Made by a program: the position numbers and the translations under genes. Below, piece after piece: positions 50,601-60,333 of a stretch of 64,000 bases of DNA; within the stretch, counting starts at the first letter, position 1; every line of letters starts with the position of its first letter. The notes below the pieces were generated by a model. That model ran no database searches. It was not told where the DNA came from and was given only the letters and a program-made list of their open reading frames with translations. Origin of the DNA: Argyresthia goedartella (Eukaryota > Arthropoda > Insecta > Lepidoptera > Argyresthiidae); the NCBI GenBank assembly GCA_949825045.1, contig OX463808.1, forward strand, positions 25,853,674 to 25,917,673, written 5' to 3'.

Positions 50601-53600
50601 ATACACATACATACTATAAGATACCCACTATGCGGAAGAGAGGAGATGCTGTTTCAACTTTTTCTTAGAAGAGAACAAGGATGTGCAATCCCTAATAGCG
50701 CAAGGAAGTGCATTTCACAAACGTATTGCCCTTAACCTAAACGAGTGCTCGTAAGCAACAGTGTTGTGCTGAGGAATTGACAAAAGTGACACCGTGTGAG
50801 ATCTCCGAAGTCTATCCCCAGAGAAAAGAAACTCAAAATGTTCACGAAGATATGCGGGATAGCGCGGATTTCTCAAAATATTGAAGAGGAAGGAGAGAAT
50901 GTGCATATCACGACGAAGTCGGATCGGGAGCCAGCCTAATTCCCTGCGATATTGGGACACGTGATCGTAGTTGCGGAGACCGAAGATAAACCGAATCCCG
51001 AGATTTTGAAGTCGCTCGAGTTTGTTCAGTAGATCTTCGTTCGCGCTGGCCCAGCAAACATCGGCGTAGTCAATTAAAGGCAGAAGAAGGGTCTGAACTA
51101 GCATGATTTTAGTCTGCCTAGGCAAGAAGTACTGCAAACGCCGAAGGGAATGAAAGGATGCAAAGACTCGTCTGCTGACCTCACAAACGTGGGGCGACCA
51201 GGATAAAAGAGTATCAAAAACAACCCCAAGATTTTTGGCTTTCTCGCTGTACTTGACAATGGTACCGTCATAAAGCACGGGAGCAACTGACCTATGCTGC
51301 AACAAATCAAGTAAGTGCCGTGTACCCAGTATCATCGCCTGAGACTTATCCGGGTTGACTAATAGCCCATACGAAAGAGCCCATTTCCTGATGTTGTCGA
51401 GGTCAGCATTCAAAGCCTCTACAGTCGAAGTCAGATCACACAGGGGAAAATGCCGATAAATTTCGTATAACGTATATAACGTATATATATTTTTCATATA
51501 ACGTTGTTAAAGTTAAAACTTGAAACATGTTCATTTGTAATCGACTACGATGGAATTACAATCGATTATTTTATCAAGATCTGTGTTCATTTGGCACATT
51601 GCGTAAATGATACATGAAAATAAATAAATTAAAAAAGTAGCTTGAACAGAAAAGTTGCATTTTGTTCCCTCTCGTCGTGGAGCAAAACTTACTTCCGAAT
51701 GAAATGTGTGAAAAGGTTATTTGCTGAGCAGGGATAGACCTATGTGTACAACAATATAACGAAATAAACGAGTACTTACATACATAATAATAAATAATAT
51801 AAATTATTATATTAAACTAAGTACTTATAATGTACTACTACTATATTATATACTAATAAATACTTATATGTATACTACCTATAATTCTAAAGAGAGAGGT
51901 AATGCTTTTAAATATATTCAGAGTCCCTGATGGTACAGGGGAGTGTATTCCACCACCGAATGGCCCGTGGTCTAAACCCGTGCTCAAAGGATACGGTGTG
52001 AATAATTATTACATTGTTATTCTTTTCAAAACTGAAATATATATAAATGATTTACTTAAATTATTAACTCGAATCGTCGCAGTGTTCTATTTAGATAAAT
52101 CCACAAAAAAATAGTAATTAATTAGTAAAGTAATAATTAGTGTGGAAACGGCCTCACAACATCTCGGTGATGATAATCGTAAAATCCAATTGATATTATT
52201 CAACTTTCGGGAAAAAAATATATTTGTTCGTTGTTTTTTTTTTTTTTTGGGTATTATTTAAACGTATGACTGTAAATCCAGTTTTTGCTTACTCTTTATG
52301 ACAAAATTACTGAATTGCGCGACAAGAAATCTAAAAGCAGTATCTTGAAAACCTTAATTCGAGTAACACAAAATATCAAATGAGCGTTGGATTTTGTTGT
52401 ACTTACATGTTCAACCTAACACGAAGGGTAAAGGGGGCTTCGCTTCGTTCACCCCCTTTATCCTTCACTTAGCCTGACCCACCGCTTCGCCCAGACAGTC
52501 TTTATTCACTCAATAAGCGGTGGCTGAACCGTTCAGTAATTGAGTCGCGCAAATCAGTGTTTTTGTCGCGCAATTCAGTATTTTTTTCGATCATTTCAGG
52601 AAATTCCGCTGTTCTTGGTCATTCGCCCAATAGATTTTTATTCGATCGTTTTAATATTCCCCTTTCTTAAATTATTTTCTTGCATAAGTTATTAACAGTG
52701 TTCCTACCTTTGGTGTTGAGAATACCAACGCAAAAAGTTACCGCTAATAAGTCATGTACATTTGACATGACTTTTTAGCGGTAACTTTTTCATTAAGTAT
52801 CGGGACTTTTTCATTTTCATATATATATTTTTTGAATAGTCTAACATATAAATATATCATTTTTACAATGGTATCACTGTTTTTTTAACATTTTTGCAGC
52901 GAATTATGGGATAAACCTTAGCTAGTACAAAATCATACACGTAACGCCAATTTTATTGGCCTCTGGATGCCGCCTGGAGGGGGTAGCGGCGCATGGGTAC
53001 AAGAGAGATGCATGCAAGGGCGAGAGACAGGAAACCTGGCGCGGGCTATACTCACTGGAGTCGTACAAATCATGTAGCGTGGCGTACCCGGGGCGTTGCC
53101 TGGCCACCGGCAGCACCCGCGGCGCTGCCAGCGTGGCGCAGCGCTCGCGCGGGCCCAGCGGGGACAGCCACACCAGCACGCGGCTGCCGGCCGCTTCGAG
53201 CCGAGCGGCAGACACGTGAGGGGCGGCCTATACATAGAACATTATAGATACGTGAAAGCATAGATAGTAGAATGGATATCGCACTTGCAAGAGATATCCA
53301 TTTTACGCTAATCGTCTCTTTCATGTGTTTGACAGGTCTCTGTCGTGCAAACGGACGTTCGGTGACGTTTTTTTGGAAATACCTGCGACCATTGTTAGAT
53401 TGGCGACGACGTACCAGTTAATTAACTACCGGGTTTCCGAGGCACAGTCGAGATGTTAATTACCTTCAATTCAGTGAGTGTGTTTATATCAGCATAGTAA
53501 CCGGAAGGCAGTTGCACTGTTAGCAGAGTGAATCCACTGATGGTTTCCGTGCCTTGTGGGACGAATCTGAAAAAGAATGCGGACATGGGGAGATAAATCC

Positions 53601-56600
53601 CAAGAAAAAATAGGCCAAATTATTTAAGCCACCGAATCGACACATGCGAGAAACTGCTACGACTATTTTTTTTACAAATCACCAAACTGAGATGTCAAAT
53701 AATCTGTCCGTTTATCTGGGGATTGAAAAATCGCCTGTAAGTAATCTTTAACAGATGATGATTAGATGCCTTTGAGTGCGGAGGTCAGCCTCCCTCTTAC
53801 CCGACACAGATCGAGAGCTGTAACCTGTCCTTGGTGGACACGGCGTCCACCCTCGGGTCGAGAGTGTAGCGAGGCCACACCGCGGTCACGTTGGTGCCGG
53901 CCTCGGCAGACAGGCCCAGCACGGCGAAGCCCCGGCCTTCGCTGCGCGCGGCGGCGCTCTTTATGTTGCGTACCTATAGGAAATCGAAGTGGTTGACGCC
54001 CGCTTTCGAAAGGAAAGTTAGCTGTGACCCTTGTTTAACTCATTTCAGCCAGTCAAAGTGATTGGCTGAAATAAGTTAAACCGCTAAAGTTTCGCCGCTA
54101 CTTTGGATTAATCTCTTGTTGCATTTGACCACTCCTTCAGAAACTGGTGCTTAGAGTCAGGGAGTGAGAATGGTAATAAAGGTAGGGAAGTAAGAGAGAG
54201 GTGGAGGTTCGAATCTCAAGGGTTTGTGACAAAAGGTGGTGCATTAGTTTATTGTGCCACTTTTTGGAACGTAGCATTACTCTATTGGCGTATAATTTAA
54301 AAATTACTTCTACTTATACTTTGTCCACTCCATTAATGTTTTTTTGACAGCTCGACGACTGACAAGTTAGTGATGTCCTAAAGAACCTTATAATCGAAAT
54401 TATAGAAAAGTATATATACGTCAACTGGCAACATCAACTGACCGTCCATCCGGCCGCCATTTTGACGTGGTCTGTCACTCCACTCGCTTTCCTCGGTACA
54501 ATTTTTGGGAGTACTTAGATTGATCTGAGTACATTGAGCGTGTAAATGCCGTATGGACGTGTGTTGAAAGGACAATCGAGACAATTAGTGCTACAACTTC
54601 ATGATAACATTGAAAAAGAAAATCAAAATGGTGGTCCGCTTATACCTACCTATCGCGCAAACAGTGCGAAACCGTGTTGTCGCTGCGTTGGGTATCAGTC
54701 GTATAATTGTATCAAAAATTACTACCGAAGCCTACGGCAGGTGCGGCTTAGAACAAAACAAGCCTTCTACACCAAAAAAAAAAACGTCGGCCTCGAGATG
54801 TGACGGCAGTTGACGATTTTGAAGCTGACGCCATTCGTCATCATGTAAAAAACTAAATTCCAACTTTAAGAAAACTTATTGTTTCTTTGAAAAGAAGTGG
54901 CTTTTTGTATAAAAAAACAGATAAATGAAAAATATAAATGGAACGCACTCATATTGCCTACGAAGCCAAAGGGTCCCGGGTTCGAGTCCCGGTGGGGGCA
55001 ATATTTGTTTGATGAGAACGGATGTTTGTACCCAAGTCATAGTTGTTTATCTATCTAAGTATAACATTTATCTATATAAGTATGTGTATCGTTGTCTAGT
55101 ACCCAAGATACAGGGAATCCTAGTTTGGGGCTAGATCAATGTGTGTAAATAGTGTCCAAGGTATTATTATTATTATTATTATTATATTGATTTTTTAAGA
55201 GAGGCAAAAAAAATCAAGATTTGTCAAATATTGTCTTTACGGATGAAACATGGAACCACTCACACATGGAATCACAAATGGTACACATGGAAACTCAATG
55301 CATGGTGGAACACACCGTATCCCGATCCTGGACTGACGACACTGCTGCTTCCACCTCCGCAGTACCAGTGGGAAAAGGCGAAGGCCTCATCATTTGCCAC
55401 GCAGGTACAGCAAAAGGTCTGCTGGCACTTAAATCAAAGAAATCTGGCGATCACCACGAAGAAGTGAATGCGGAGGTGTATGAAGAGTGGTTCAAGAAGA
55501 TGTTTCTATCTTTGAAACAACCATCAATATGTTTTATTGATAACACGCCCTACCACTCTCGCCAAATTGACAAAATGCCAACGTAAGCCAATGAAAACAT
55601 GAAATTATTAATTGGCTACGCGAAAATGGAGAAAATGTGGACGATTCCATGTTAAAAATAGAATTGTTAAAAGTATTAAAAACCAAAAAGAAACCAAAAT
55701 TGTATGTGATCGATGAAATGGCAGCAGAATATGGTCATATCGTTCTTAGCATTGCTCCATATCACTGCCATTACAACGCCATCGAACTAAAAAAAGTAGG
55801 GCACAAGTAAAAGGGCATGCTGCAAGAAACAACATAAGCCGCCCATTCACAGCGAATAAAATGTTGCAATTACTAAAAAACGCTTGCACCCACGTGACGG
55901 CCAAGAACTGGGCAAGTGTGGTGGAGAGAACAGAGAGTCATAATGACTGATCGGGACCGTGACATTGCATTTGATACTTAAGGAACACAAGAGCTAATCA
56001 TTAAAATTACTGAAGACTCCTCATCGGACGAATCTAGAATAAATGATGATTCTGACGACTCATGTTAATAAAAGGAATTAAACTATTTTAGTTGTTTCAT
56101 TTTTATGCTACTAAGAAGAATGCAAAACTTTATATAATGTTAATATTTTAATTTATTGGTGAAACCAATTACATATTGTTAACCTTAACATATTGTTGTC
56201 TTTGTTTTGAATTACATATCACACCTAATTCACATATTTGCATTTATTTCTACCGATTTTATTTGTAATCTGGGGCACAATCGTGTTCATCGTTATGTGT
56301 GGCACATCACTATAATAAGGGGGCGGTACCCGTCCATGAAGTCCAATATTATCTTAATGAAATTTTAACTTAACAATACGAAACTTCATAGCCGTGAGCT
56401 GTCAAAATCCATTAATAGAGTAGACAAAATATCTAAACGATGCAGCCTACAGTTGCGCAAACTATTCCGACGTGGAGCTTAGCGAACATTCGTATGTATG
56501 TTGTGGTTGGTTAACTCAAGTGGCAGTGAATATATTTTTTTGCAAAAGCTAGCAACAGGTTTTTACTATTTAGAACTGCTGCTGTAAATCTCTTTATGCT

Positions 56601-56762
56601 TGGAAATCTATGTTTTTAGCTTACCAGTTGAGTTTGAATGATGAGTGCATTATCTTCGTCTATGTTGAACTGCCTGGGCTCTTCGGATCCAGTCACATTT
56701 GCCAATATCCTCATCTTCGTTGACGACCTGATCGACTGGCCGAGCGACGCCAGAGCTTCCAG
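38673..56762 (-). CDS. Thioester-containing protein / CD109-like (alpha-2-macroglobulin family), last five exons
   Basis: TEPs are secreted or membrane-bound opsonin-like proteins of insect immunity. Five minus-strand exons join in phase: 56762-56625, 53973-53801, 53566-53464, 53227-53056 and 38896-38673. All have GT-AG introns. They encode about 270 aa, the C-terminal end of the family. The order is LEALASLGQSIRSSTKMRIL ... FNIDEDNALIIQTQL, then GFAVLGLSAEAGTNVTAVWP, FVPQGTETISGFTLLTVQLP, and the receptor-binding domain (RVLVWLSPLGPRERCATLAA ... LHDLYDS). The last exon carries a Cys-rich tail (HACDVCRAWESCASAC) and ends in a hydrophobic SSALLAIAAVLLTLR. That ending resembles a GPI-attachment signal as in CD109-type members. 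The thioester motif itself lies upstream, outside the window. The exons are strikingly GC-rich. The last intron is 14159 bp and contains a BEL/Pao element. Confidence 0.9.
38897..40619. other. TEP last intron, first part
   Basis: No gene was seen. At 39385-39470 a palindromic block (TTGCCTCTCTTC ... CAGCTAGAAAGAGAAGCAAA) is related to the interior of the MITE at 34292-34583. The rest is unremarkable AT-rich intron. Confidence 0.5.
40620..41423. mobile_element. Non-autonomous piggyBac-like element, TTAA target
   Basis: The element is flanked by TTAA (40616-40619 and 41424-41427). The left end is CCTTTAACTGGTGAC and the inverted right end is CTTTTGACTGGTGAC. Subterminal blocks repeat the theme (GGGGTCTTACAAGCCC, GGTCTCTCAGACCCC, GGCCTCTCAGTCCCC, each near GTGAC or GTCAC). 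Internally a frame reads CPKRVCLQCAKKLCPDC, which recalls the Cys-rich C-terminal domain of piggyBac transposases. Length is 804 bp, with no full transposase. Confidence 0.72.
41691..42223 (+). repeat. 5' LTR of BEL/Pao copy 1
   Basis: 533 bp, TGTTCGATTCC...GAAGCCTGAACA. It lacks a 12-bp segment (CCGAAGCACAGA-type) present in the 3' LTR and in copy 2. The following TGGTAGCTAGAGCGTGGC (42227-42244) is in the position of the primer site; I could not name the tRNA. Confidence 0.93.
42750..44555 (+). CDS. gag: BEL/Pao gag-like polyprotein (DUF1759 plus zinc knuckles)
   Basis: 601 aa starting MSLSEIQKGVSKELRW. The N-terminal half has the DUF1759-type gag core (ITMPTFDGVSGEWMSFINLF, HLTVTEGNYETARQLLVRRY). 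Three Cys/His knuckles follow at about residues 335-405 (CPCCRQIGHAVANC, CFLCLGPHMARDC, CGYCGGAHNNLLC). A Pro/Gly/Arg-rich tail contains a 30-residue direct duplication (43977-44156, period 90 bp) absent from copy 2. The frame ends at an in-frame TAG followed by the protease frame without a shift, so pol may be made by readthrough. No lesion was seen in gag. Confidence 0.9.
   Translation: MSLSEIQKGVSKELRWFSSAHGLIDRFDRHDVVLERSMDVKERYNRVLELSAQAESVDGCAPDRLSRLIGDVDQCMEMAAAITQKAADIRRQRESSHGGDIEAPLPRQGSGSRLPAITMPTFDGVSGEWMSFINLFDSLVHMRSDITKSVKMAQLVAALRGEPRELVAHLTVTEGNYETARQLLVRRYHNKRRLADAKLNRLFSIPVVNKVGAIQTEVLNPLLSVTKALENLGLPVGEWSYLLLYIVLSRLPADVQTRFEQSHGRSAEALPAFSDLVGFLEEEARRAENLGLTVTHPSEPQRAAGSAVSRGPPTRKDRTNRQSYGTVSALTPHSETCPCCRQIGHAVANCNKFGELRVQGRRRMAKQRSWCFLCLGPHMARDCTRTKMCGYCGGAHNNLLCMNRSGQQPPQGRIQGDTAWGPENSFATRSATQGPTSPRPQGRTQGDTAWGPENSFATRSATQGPTSPRAQGSTRVQGRTQDHYMGGPEYSVATQHLTQRDIGCVEQAVTGGWHGTPSSYAGAVRTPPQLSPRSSPRPRRSHVMSPPLMERPRLNSRPPPFTGNRRLGMEPARGPFVQWDPLAYSCIPDRLQAQWGPGGPR
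43977..44156 (+). repeat. 90-bp tandem duplication in BEL gag
   Basis: Two consecutive 90-bp units (starts 43977 and 44067) code PQGRTQGDTAWGPENSFATR and following residues. Copy 2 has a single unit at the corresponding place. Confidence 0.88.
44556..46370 (+). pseudogene. pol: BEL/Pao pol, protease and reverse transcriptase part (frameshifted at its 3' end)
   Basis: The frame continues gag directly after the TAG at 44553-44555. It carries an aspartic protease (YVRALLDSGAQGCIVSN, about 44650-44700), a linker, and a BEL-type reverse transcriptase (RVVFDGSAPTSNGMSLNQ, ADIRMMFRQTVIHP, and catalytic LYVDDVCTGA at about 45885). A single-base loss near 46360-46370 throws the frame; it then runs falsely to 46508, while the RNase H region opens in another frame at 46364. 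Confidence 0.88.
46364..47314 (+). pseudogene. BEL/Pao pol, RNase H-like and linker part
   Basis: This frame holds HGFCDASERGFAAAVYLRTV and TYAWTDSQIVLCWLK-type RNase H motifs (here VYAWTDSQIVLCWLKAS). The conserved linker GELNPSDCASRGCRAPELVR and the start of the integrase N-terminal region (LRVGGRLRNANLSYSARH) follow. A second frameshift near 47288 ends it at 47314. The true domain continues in the next frame. Confidence 0.86.
47320..48438 (+). pseudogene. BEL/Pao integrase part
   Basis: The 372-codon frame holds the zinc-binding HHCC region (HIKNAHAGCNALLATLQREF ... CMPCYRLK) and the integrase catalytic core. The core motifs are GVGTDFAGPF, LIRSDNGTNYIGAERY and CPHWGGIFEAVVKSVKTHL (the acidic triad D, D, E). 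The C-terminal DUF5641-like block ends SVLKRAVATLSRLPVD. It is intact in itself but detached from pol by the upstream frameshift. Confidence 0.88.
48471..49014 (+). repeat. 3' LTR of BEL/Pao copy 1
   Basis: 544 bp. It is preceded by a purine-rich GGGGACAGGTGGG at about 48439-48451. It retains the 12-bp segment missing from the 5' LTR. Confidence 0.93.
49020..49445. repeat. Dispersed repeat ending CGTGCGCGAGTCCAACTCGC
   Basis: Contains CTGTCCGTCCGTCTGTCTGT, a TGTATCTCATGAACC block, and the terminal block GGAACCCTTCGTGCGCGAGT ... CTCGCACTTGGCC. This terminal block is very common in lepidopteran genomes (recalled, not searched). The BEL copy 1 insertion lies at its left edge. Confidence 0.55.
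49805..49925 (-). mobile_element. LINE 3' tail fragment
   Basis: On the plus strand, TTCTTTATTGCACACAATTC with the AGCTTATCTCTAATAAGAGA hairpin-like block matches the 3' UTR of the LINE at 50350-51430, which has TTCTTTATTGCACAG and AGCTTATTTCTAAAAAGAAA. It is a severely 5'-truncated copy. Confidence 0.6.
49926..50349. other. Non-coding AT-rich intron sequence
   Basis: TEP intron sequence between two LINE tails. No gene or recognisable element was seen. Confidence 0.5.
50350..51430 (-). pseudogene. 5'-truncated LINE (jockey/CR1-like RT C-terminal region)
   Basis: A minus-strand frame (51497-50715) contains the end of the RT. Motifs are LNADLDNIRKWALSYGLLVN, AKNLGVVFDTLLSWSPHVCE, RQTKIMLVQTLLLPLIDYAD and RLQNLGIRFIFGLRNYDHVS. 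The Trp of RLWNALPCAIRD has become a stop (TGA) at 50715-50717, after which the same frame continues to KKKLKQHLL near 50650. The 3' end is at about 50350 (TTCTTTATTGCACAG). A sister fragment lies at 51890-52020. Confidence 0.82.
51890..52020 (-). mobile_element. Short fragment of the same LINE family
   Basis: Read on the minus strand it gives HTVSFEHGFRPRAIRWWNTL then PCTIRDSEYI. This aligns with HNTVAYEHSFRLRAIRL...NALPCAIRD of the 50350-51430 copy, and here the Trp is retained. Confidence 0.7.
52021..53055. other. TEP intron sequence with two hairpins
   Basis: A self-complementary block TAAAGGGGGCTTCGCTTCGT ... CACCCCCTTTA lies at 52430-52475. An inverted repeat of about 25-bp arms (AAAAAGTTACCGCTAATAAG against TTTTTAGCGGTAACTTTTTC) lies at 52733-52789. 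No gene was seen. Confidence 0.5.
53984..54545. other. TEP intron sequence with a 20-bp-arm hairpin
   Basis: At about 54031-54081, GTTTAACTCATTTCAGCCA and TGGCTGAAATAAGTTAAAC form a near-perfect hairpin. No gene was seen. Confidence 0.5.
54546..56067 (+). pseudogene. IS630/Tc1-like transposase relic, split by a SINE
   Basis: Segments in order: a start MPYGRVLKGQSRQLVLQLHD with EKENQNGGPL (54546-54660), RPRDVTAVDDFEADAIRHHV, PTLRKLIVSLKRSG, then after the SINE NIVFTDETW (first catalytic Asp), SRSWTDDTAAS, HAGTAKGLLAL, HHEEVNAEVYEEWFKKMFLS and SICFIDNTPYHS (second Asp). Next come MLKIELLKVLK and VLSIAPYHCHYNAIEL (third acidic position), and an acidic tail EDSSSDESRINDDSDDSC at 56010-56067. The domain order matches a widespread insect IS630-related transposase family. 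Several frameshifts and stops are present and no TIRs were identified. It lies in a TEP intron, opposite to the gene. Confidence 0.78.
54957..55183 (+). mobile_element. 5'-truncated tRNA-derived SINE
   Basis: It starts CCTACGAAGCC, retains the B box GGTTCGAGTCC and the TAGTTTGGGGCTAGATCAAT tail, and ends in (TTA)n. Probable 6-bp target duplication ATATTG at 54951-54956 and 55184-55189. It is the same family as the SINE broken by the gypsy element and serves as its uninterrupted reference. Confidence 0.8.
56068..56624. other. TEP intron sequence, nothing recognised
   Basis: AT-rich, no supported open frame or repeat. Confidence 0.5.
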
Positions 56763-57074
56763 CTATCGACAATACACAGAGATATCAGGTCAGGTAAAAA
56801 AAAAAGTGCACCACAGTACACGTCATCATCAGAACTCGTGCTCAGATTCAGCAGGACGACAATATGATACGTTCTTTATTACGACTTTATTGATATAATC
56901 TGCCCTGGTTTAAAAAAAAAACTTTTGAAAACCAATGCGCTTTTTAAAAAGCCTTTGTCCGTCGAAACTATTTGTCCGTCGAATATTCTTAACCCCTAGT
57001 CTGTGGAAACGGTGGAATCCCTACACCAATTGAAAAGCAATTTTATAAATTACTCACTGATGAGAGGATAAATT

Positions 57075-58090
57075 CCAAATTCCAAATGTCTTTATTACTG
57101 TAGATATTTACATATACTTAGCAATCGTCATTTTTTGCCACTTCTCTACATTGGACCTCTGTGGGAGAAGGAGGGCGTAGAAACTCCCACAGATTGATTT
57201 TTAGATCTCTTTTTAAAAATTGCTTATGCTTAACTAATACAAAATATAATATTTAGTCATTATCATAATTAATAAGCAGGAATAAATAATTACAAAATTA
57301 TTAACAGCAAGGTCTGTGTTGAGCCAGATTAACCCCATACAGACCCATCATTTAAGTAATCTTGAACATTGTAATATCCCTTTTTCGACAAAGTCGCTTT
57401 AACATGGATTTTAAATTGCTCAAATGGCAATTTCAAGATCTCCAGAGGTATCTTGTTGTAGTAGAGAATGCATTGACCCTTGAAAGAATTGCTAACCTTC
57501 GCGAGTCTAAACCGGGGCGCAAGTAGTTTGTGATTATTTCTTAGGTTAACTTTACAGCTATCGCTAAGTTTGGGAAATTTTGTAAGGTTCTTGCGTACAT
57601 ACATTATATTTTCGAAAATAAATTGACTAGCTACAGTTAGTATGTCAATTTCTTTAAAAAGCTGTCTTAAGGAGTCTGTGCGTTTTAAATTATTAATTGC
57701 TCGAATAGCTCTTTTCTGTAAAATAAAAATAGTTTGAATATCCGTTGATTTCCCCCACAACAAGATACCATAGGACATGACACTATGAAAGTAACTAAAA
57801 TATACTAGCCTAGATGTAGCCACATCCGTGTTTTGTCTGATGTTCCTAACAGCGTGAGCCGCAGAACTTAATTTACCAGCCAATTTTCCTATGTGGGGTC
57901 CCCACTGCAATTTGTTATCAATGGTTATTCCATGAAACTTCGTGTCATTTACTAATTCTAACGTATTGCTGTCCAACGCTAAACTGGTCCCAACTTGCCT
58001 GATATTTGGAAGTGAGAATTTGATACATTTGGTTTTACCAGCATTTAACAATAAATTGTTATAAGTTTTGATATAAGTTTTGACTCCCAA
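57075..58090 (-). pseudogene. 5'-truncated LINE 3' end (family E, copy 2)
   Basis: The minus-strand frame 58090-57329 (253 codons, open) contains [57 protein letters not shown] and [20 protein letters not shown], ending NDGSVWG. This is the C-terminal RT region. The 3' UTR ends with an AAATTCC-type tail at 57075-57090. The catalytic FADD part is missing because of 5' truncation, so it cannot act despite the open frame. It lacks the mariner that abuts copy 1 (27166-27881). Confidence 0.85.
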
Positions 58091-59164
58091 ATATGTGAAA
58101 TGTTCACCAAATCAGTGCCCCCATGTAGTTTCGCAGAACCGTATTGGTTGCTATAGCAACACAACTTTAGTATTCGGACAGAAAGTTACTATCCATCTCA
58201 TGTTTAATGGCCATTTATAGTGAGGTAGTCGATGAAAATAAATGAAAGTTGATAATTAACATTAATTAACGTTTTATTTCAACTAATATTTTATTTATCA
58301 CAATTAAATTCAAATGTTCGCCGTTCATCACTGGTCACTCCCGACTTCTATGATACAATCTATAATTTGATACTGGGTATTTATTTTCTAGTTTTTGAAC
58401 ATGCTTTTCTACATATTTTTCAATGTACCAGTACTTTTCTAGGTAGTTTTCGTGCTTGAGATTGGAGTATTACATTTTACTTATTCATCTAGATTCAAGA
58501 CGAAGAGGCTGCCGATACTATTTTAATCACACAAGTAAAAGTGCAAACTTCAGCGTTAGCAAGATCTAAGTCGATAAACAGTGCGTCGAGGCGGGCTTGA
58601 GCATCACTGTGACAGGGCCTTTGCGGGTGCGCGGTAGGTGTGCGGGACGTCACCCCCTCAGGGATTTCCTCTTTCCTCTCTGGCCATCAATCCTGACATG
58701 GACTACGTATAGGTCACTTTCCGTCCGAATACTAAAGTTAGGTTTGTTAGGTCACAACTTTGTAACCCAACCTGGTGCCGAAACGAAGCAGAACGGAGCG
58801 ACGCGATCCTTGTTATTTAATAGGGTGTCAAATTTTGGTGAACATTTTGTTAATTTGGAATGAAAATGTATTTTTTGCGTGTAACTATTTACTCCCTTTG
58901 GTGAGTTGTTGAACATAAGCCAATACATTTTACCCGCGTTTCTTGGGGCGGTTTATTTTTATAGATATGTATTTTGTTTCTTATGTTTAGTTATGACGAA
59001 GCGTATTTTATTGTAGTTATAGGACCTTAGACTGTCTCCTTCAATTTATGTATAGTTAATTTAATAAAAAAATACACCCCATCACAAATTCACAAATCAT
59101 AAGTTCTACTTCAAAGCGCAACATATCTGATTGTATTACGTAATAAATCAATGTAGTCTATTAA
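58091..59164. other. Non-coding stretch with an inverted repeat pair
   Basis: AACTTTAGTATTCGGACAGA (58153) recurs inverted at about 58708-58733, so a roughly 580-bp unit with internal inverted copies may be a decayed MITE. On the minus strand 58500-58600 reads DAQARLDALFIDLDLANAEV, which looks coding, but I do not recognise it. The 88-codon plus frame at 58597 has no domain. Confidence 0.35.
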
Positions 59165-59455
59165 TGTCCCCACCAAGGGGCACAGGCCTTTACCCGGATA
59201 TGAGTGAGGTTGTGAGGTTGAACCATACTCCATCGCGCTGGCTCAGTGCGGGTTGTTGGAGGGGGTTTACGACTACTACTACTACCAAGTAGCGATAGTA
59301 GCCGGGACCTACAGCTTAACGTGTCATCCGAAACACGGAACGACCGATACTTAGATAAATCAATTATCCCATTGGTACTTGGTCACCACCGAATTCGTAC
59401 CTGCATCTCCTGCGTGAGAAGCAAGCGTGAAACCCACTAGACTTCGGAGCTCTAT
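59165..59455. repeat. Dispersed lepidopteran-type repeat
   Basis: Contains ACCAAGGGGCACAGGCCT, CGCGCTGGCTCAGTGCGGGT and TCATCCGAAACACGGAACGA, ending in ACCGAATTCGTACCTGCATC. I recall these as conserved blocks of abundant lepidopteran LINE-derived repeats. No search was possible. Confidence 0.5.
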
Positions 59456-59487
59456 TTTTAGTATTACGTATATAATTCTAGACCTTC

Positions 59488-60033
59488 TGTTCGATTCCAA
59501 ATCGATATTCGATCGATGGTTTCTGAACGGTCATTTTTAATTTGACGTTAGCTGTCAATCTGGCAGTTTTGACAACTGACGGACGAAAGCCCTCGCAATG
59601 TAAACGCGTTTTGATTAGGGTGTTGAAATTAAATCGCAGGGCATCTGGAATGTATTCGGGATTTCCTCAGGATTGTTAATATAGCTGAGTGTGCCGTTGT
59701 CTCTCGAACCAGATAAAGTTCGGATTTTCGTGCCCGATTTGTATTTACCAGTAGAAACATAACCTGTGTTGGACACTGTGCTCACCACGCTGGCCCGCCA
59801 GTCATACCTGGTTGGCTGAAGAACCTGTCTACCAAGAAGAGCCTAGGGTGCGCCCGGGCCTTGCAGAGAGACAGGAGGTTGACGGGACCGAAGCACAGAC
59901 CAGGTTAGATCTACCCCACATAACTTCAGCTCGGTGAATCGCCGACGTTCATCACTTCTTGGCACCTGATCGTCACGCTACCTCGTAGCTCATGGGCCCC
60001 TACGAGGTCATTAGGTGCTGAGAAGCCTGAACA
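59488..60033 (+). repeat. 5' LTR of BEL/Pao copy 2
   Basis: 546 bp, the same ends as copy 1 (TGTTCGATTCC...GCCTGAACA). It is visibly more diverged from copy 1 LTRs than those are from each other, for example in the 59530-59575 and 59690-59790 blocks. Confidence 0.92.
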
Positions 60034-60333
60034 TTTTGGTAGCTAGAGCGTGGCTTCCTGAGATTTGCAGCCGTCAAGGGCTCCAGGAAGGCACGATTTG
60101 GGACTATCAATCTGTAGGTATAGGCGGTTAGGTAACTTGGTTGTTCCTATATCCACATAGATTGGTAGTATTGTAAGCTATAAGTCTATTGCTGGTAGTA
60201 GACAGACAGATATTGAATTGAAATTTGCATTGAATTACCAGTTAGTCAATCTATTAGTGGTCTAGTAATGCTATTGAATGAATGTTTTGGTTAACATAGG
60301 TAGTTACATCTATTGATAGCAGGCTATTACATT

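Noticed and set aside
52922..53324. Overlapping 84-100-codon ORFs on both strands
   Set aside because: All are frame shadows of the TEP receptor-binding exon (53056-53227), whose GC-rich codons suppress stops in every frame.
53766..53996. 76-codon plus-strand Arg-rich ORF
   Set aside because: Antisense to the TEP exon 53801-53973.
56638..56898. 86-codon plus-strand ORF
   Set aside because: Antisense to the TEP exon 56625-56762, continuing into a poly-A-like intron run.
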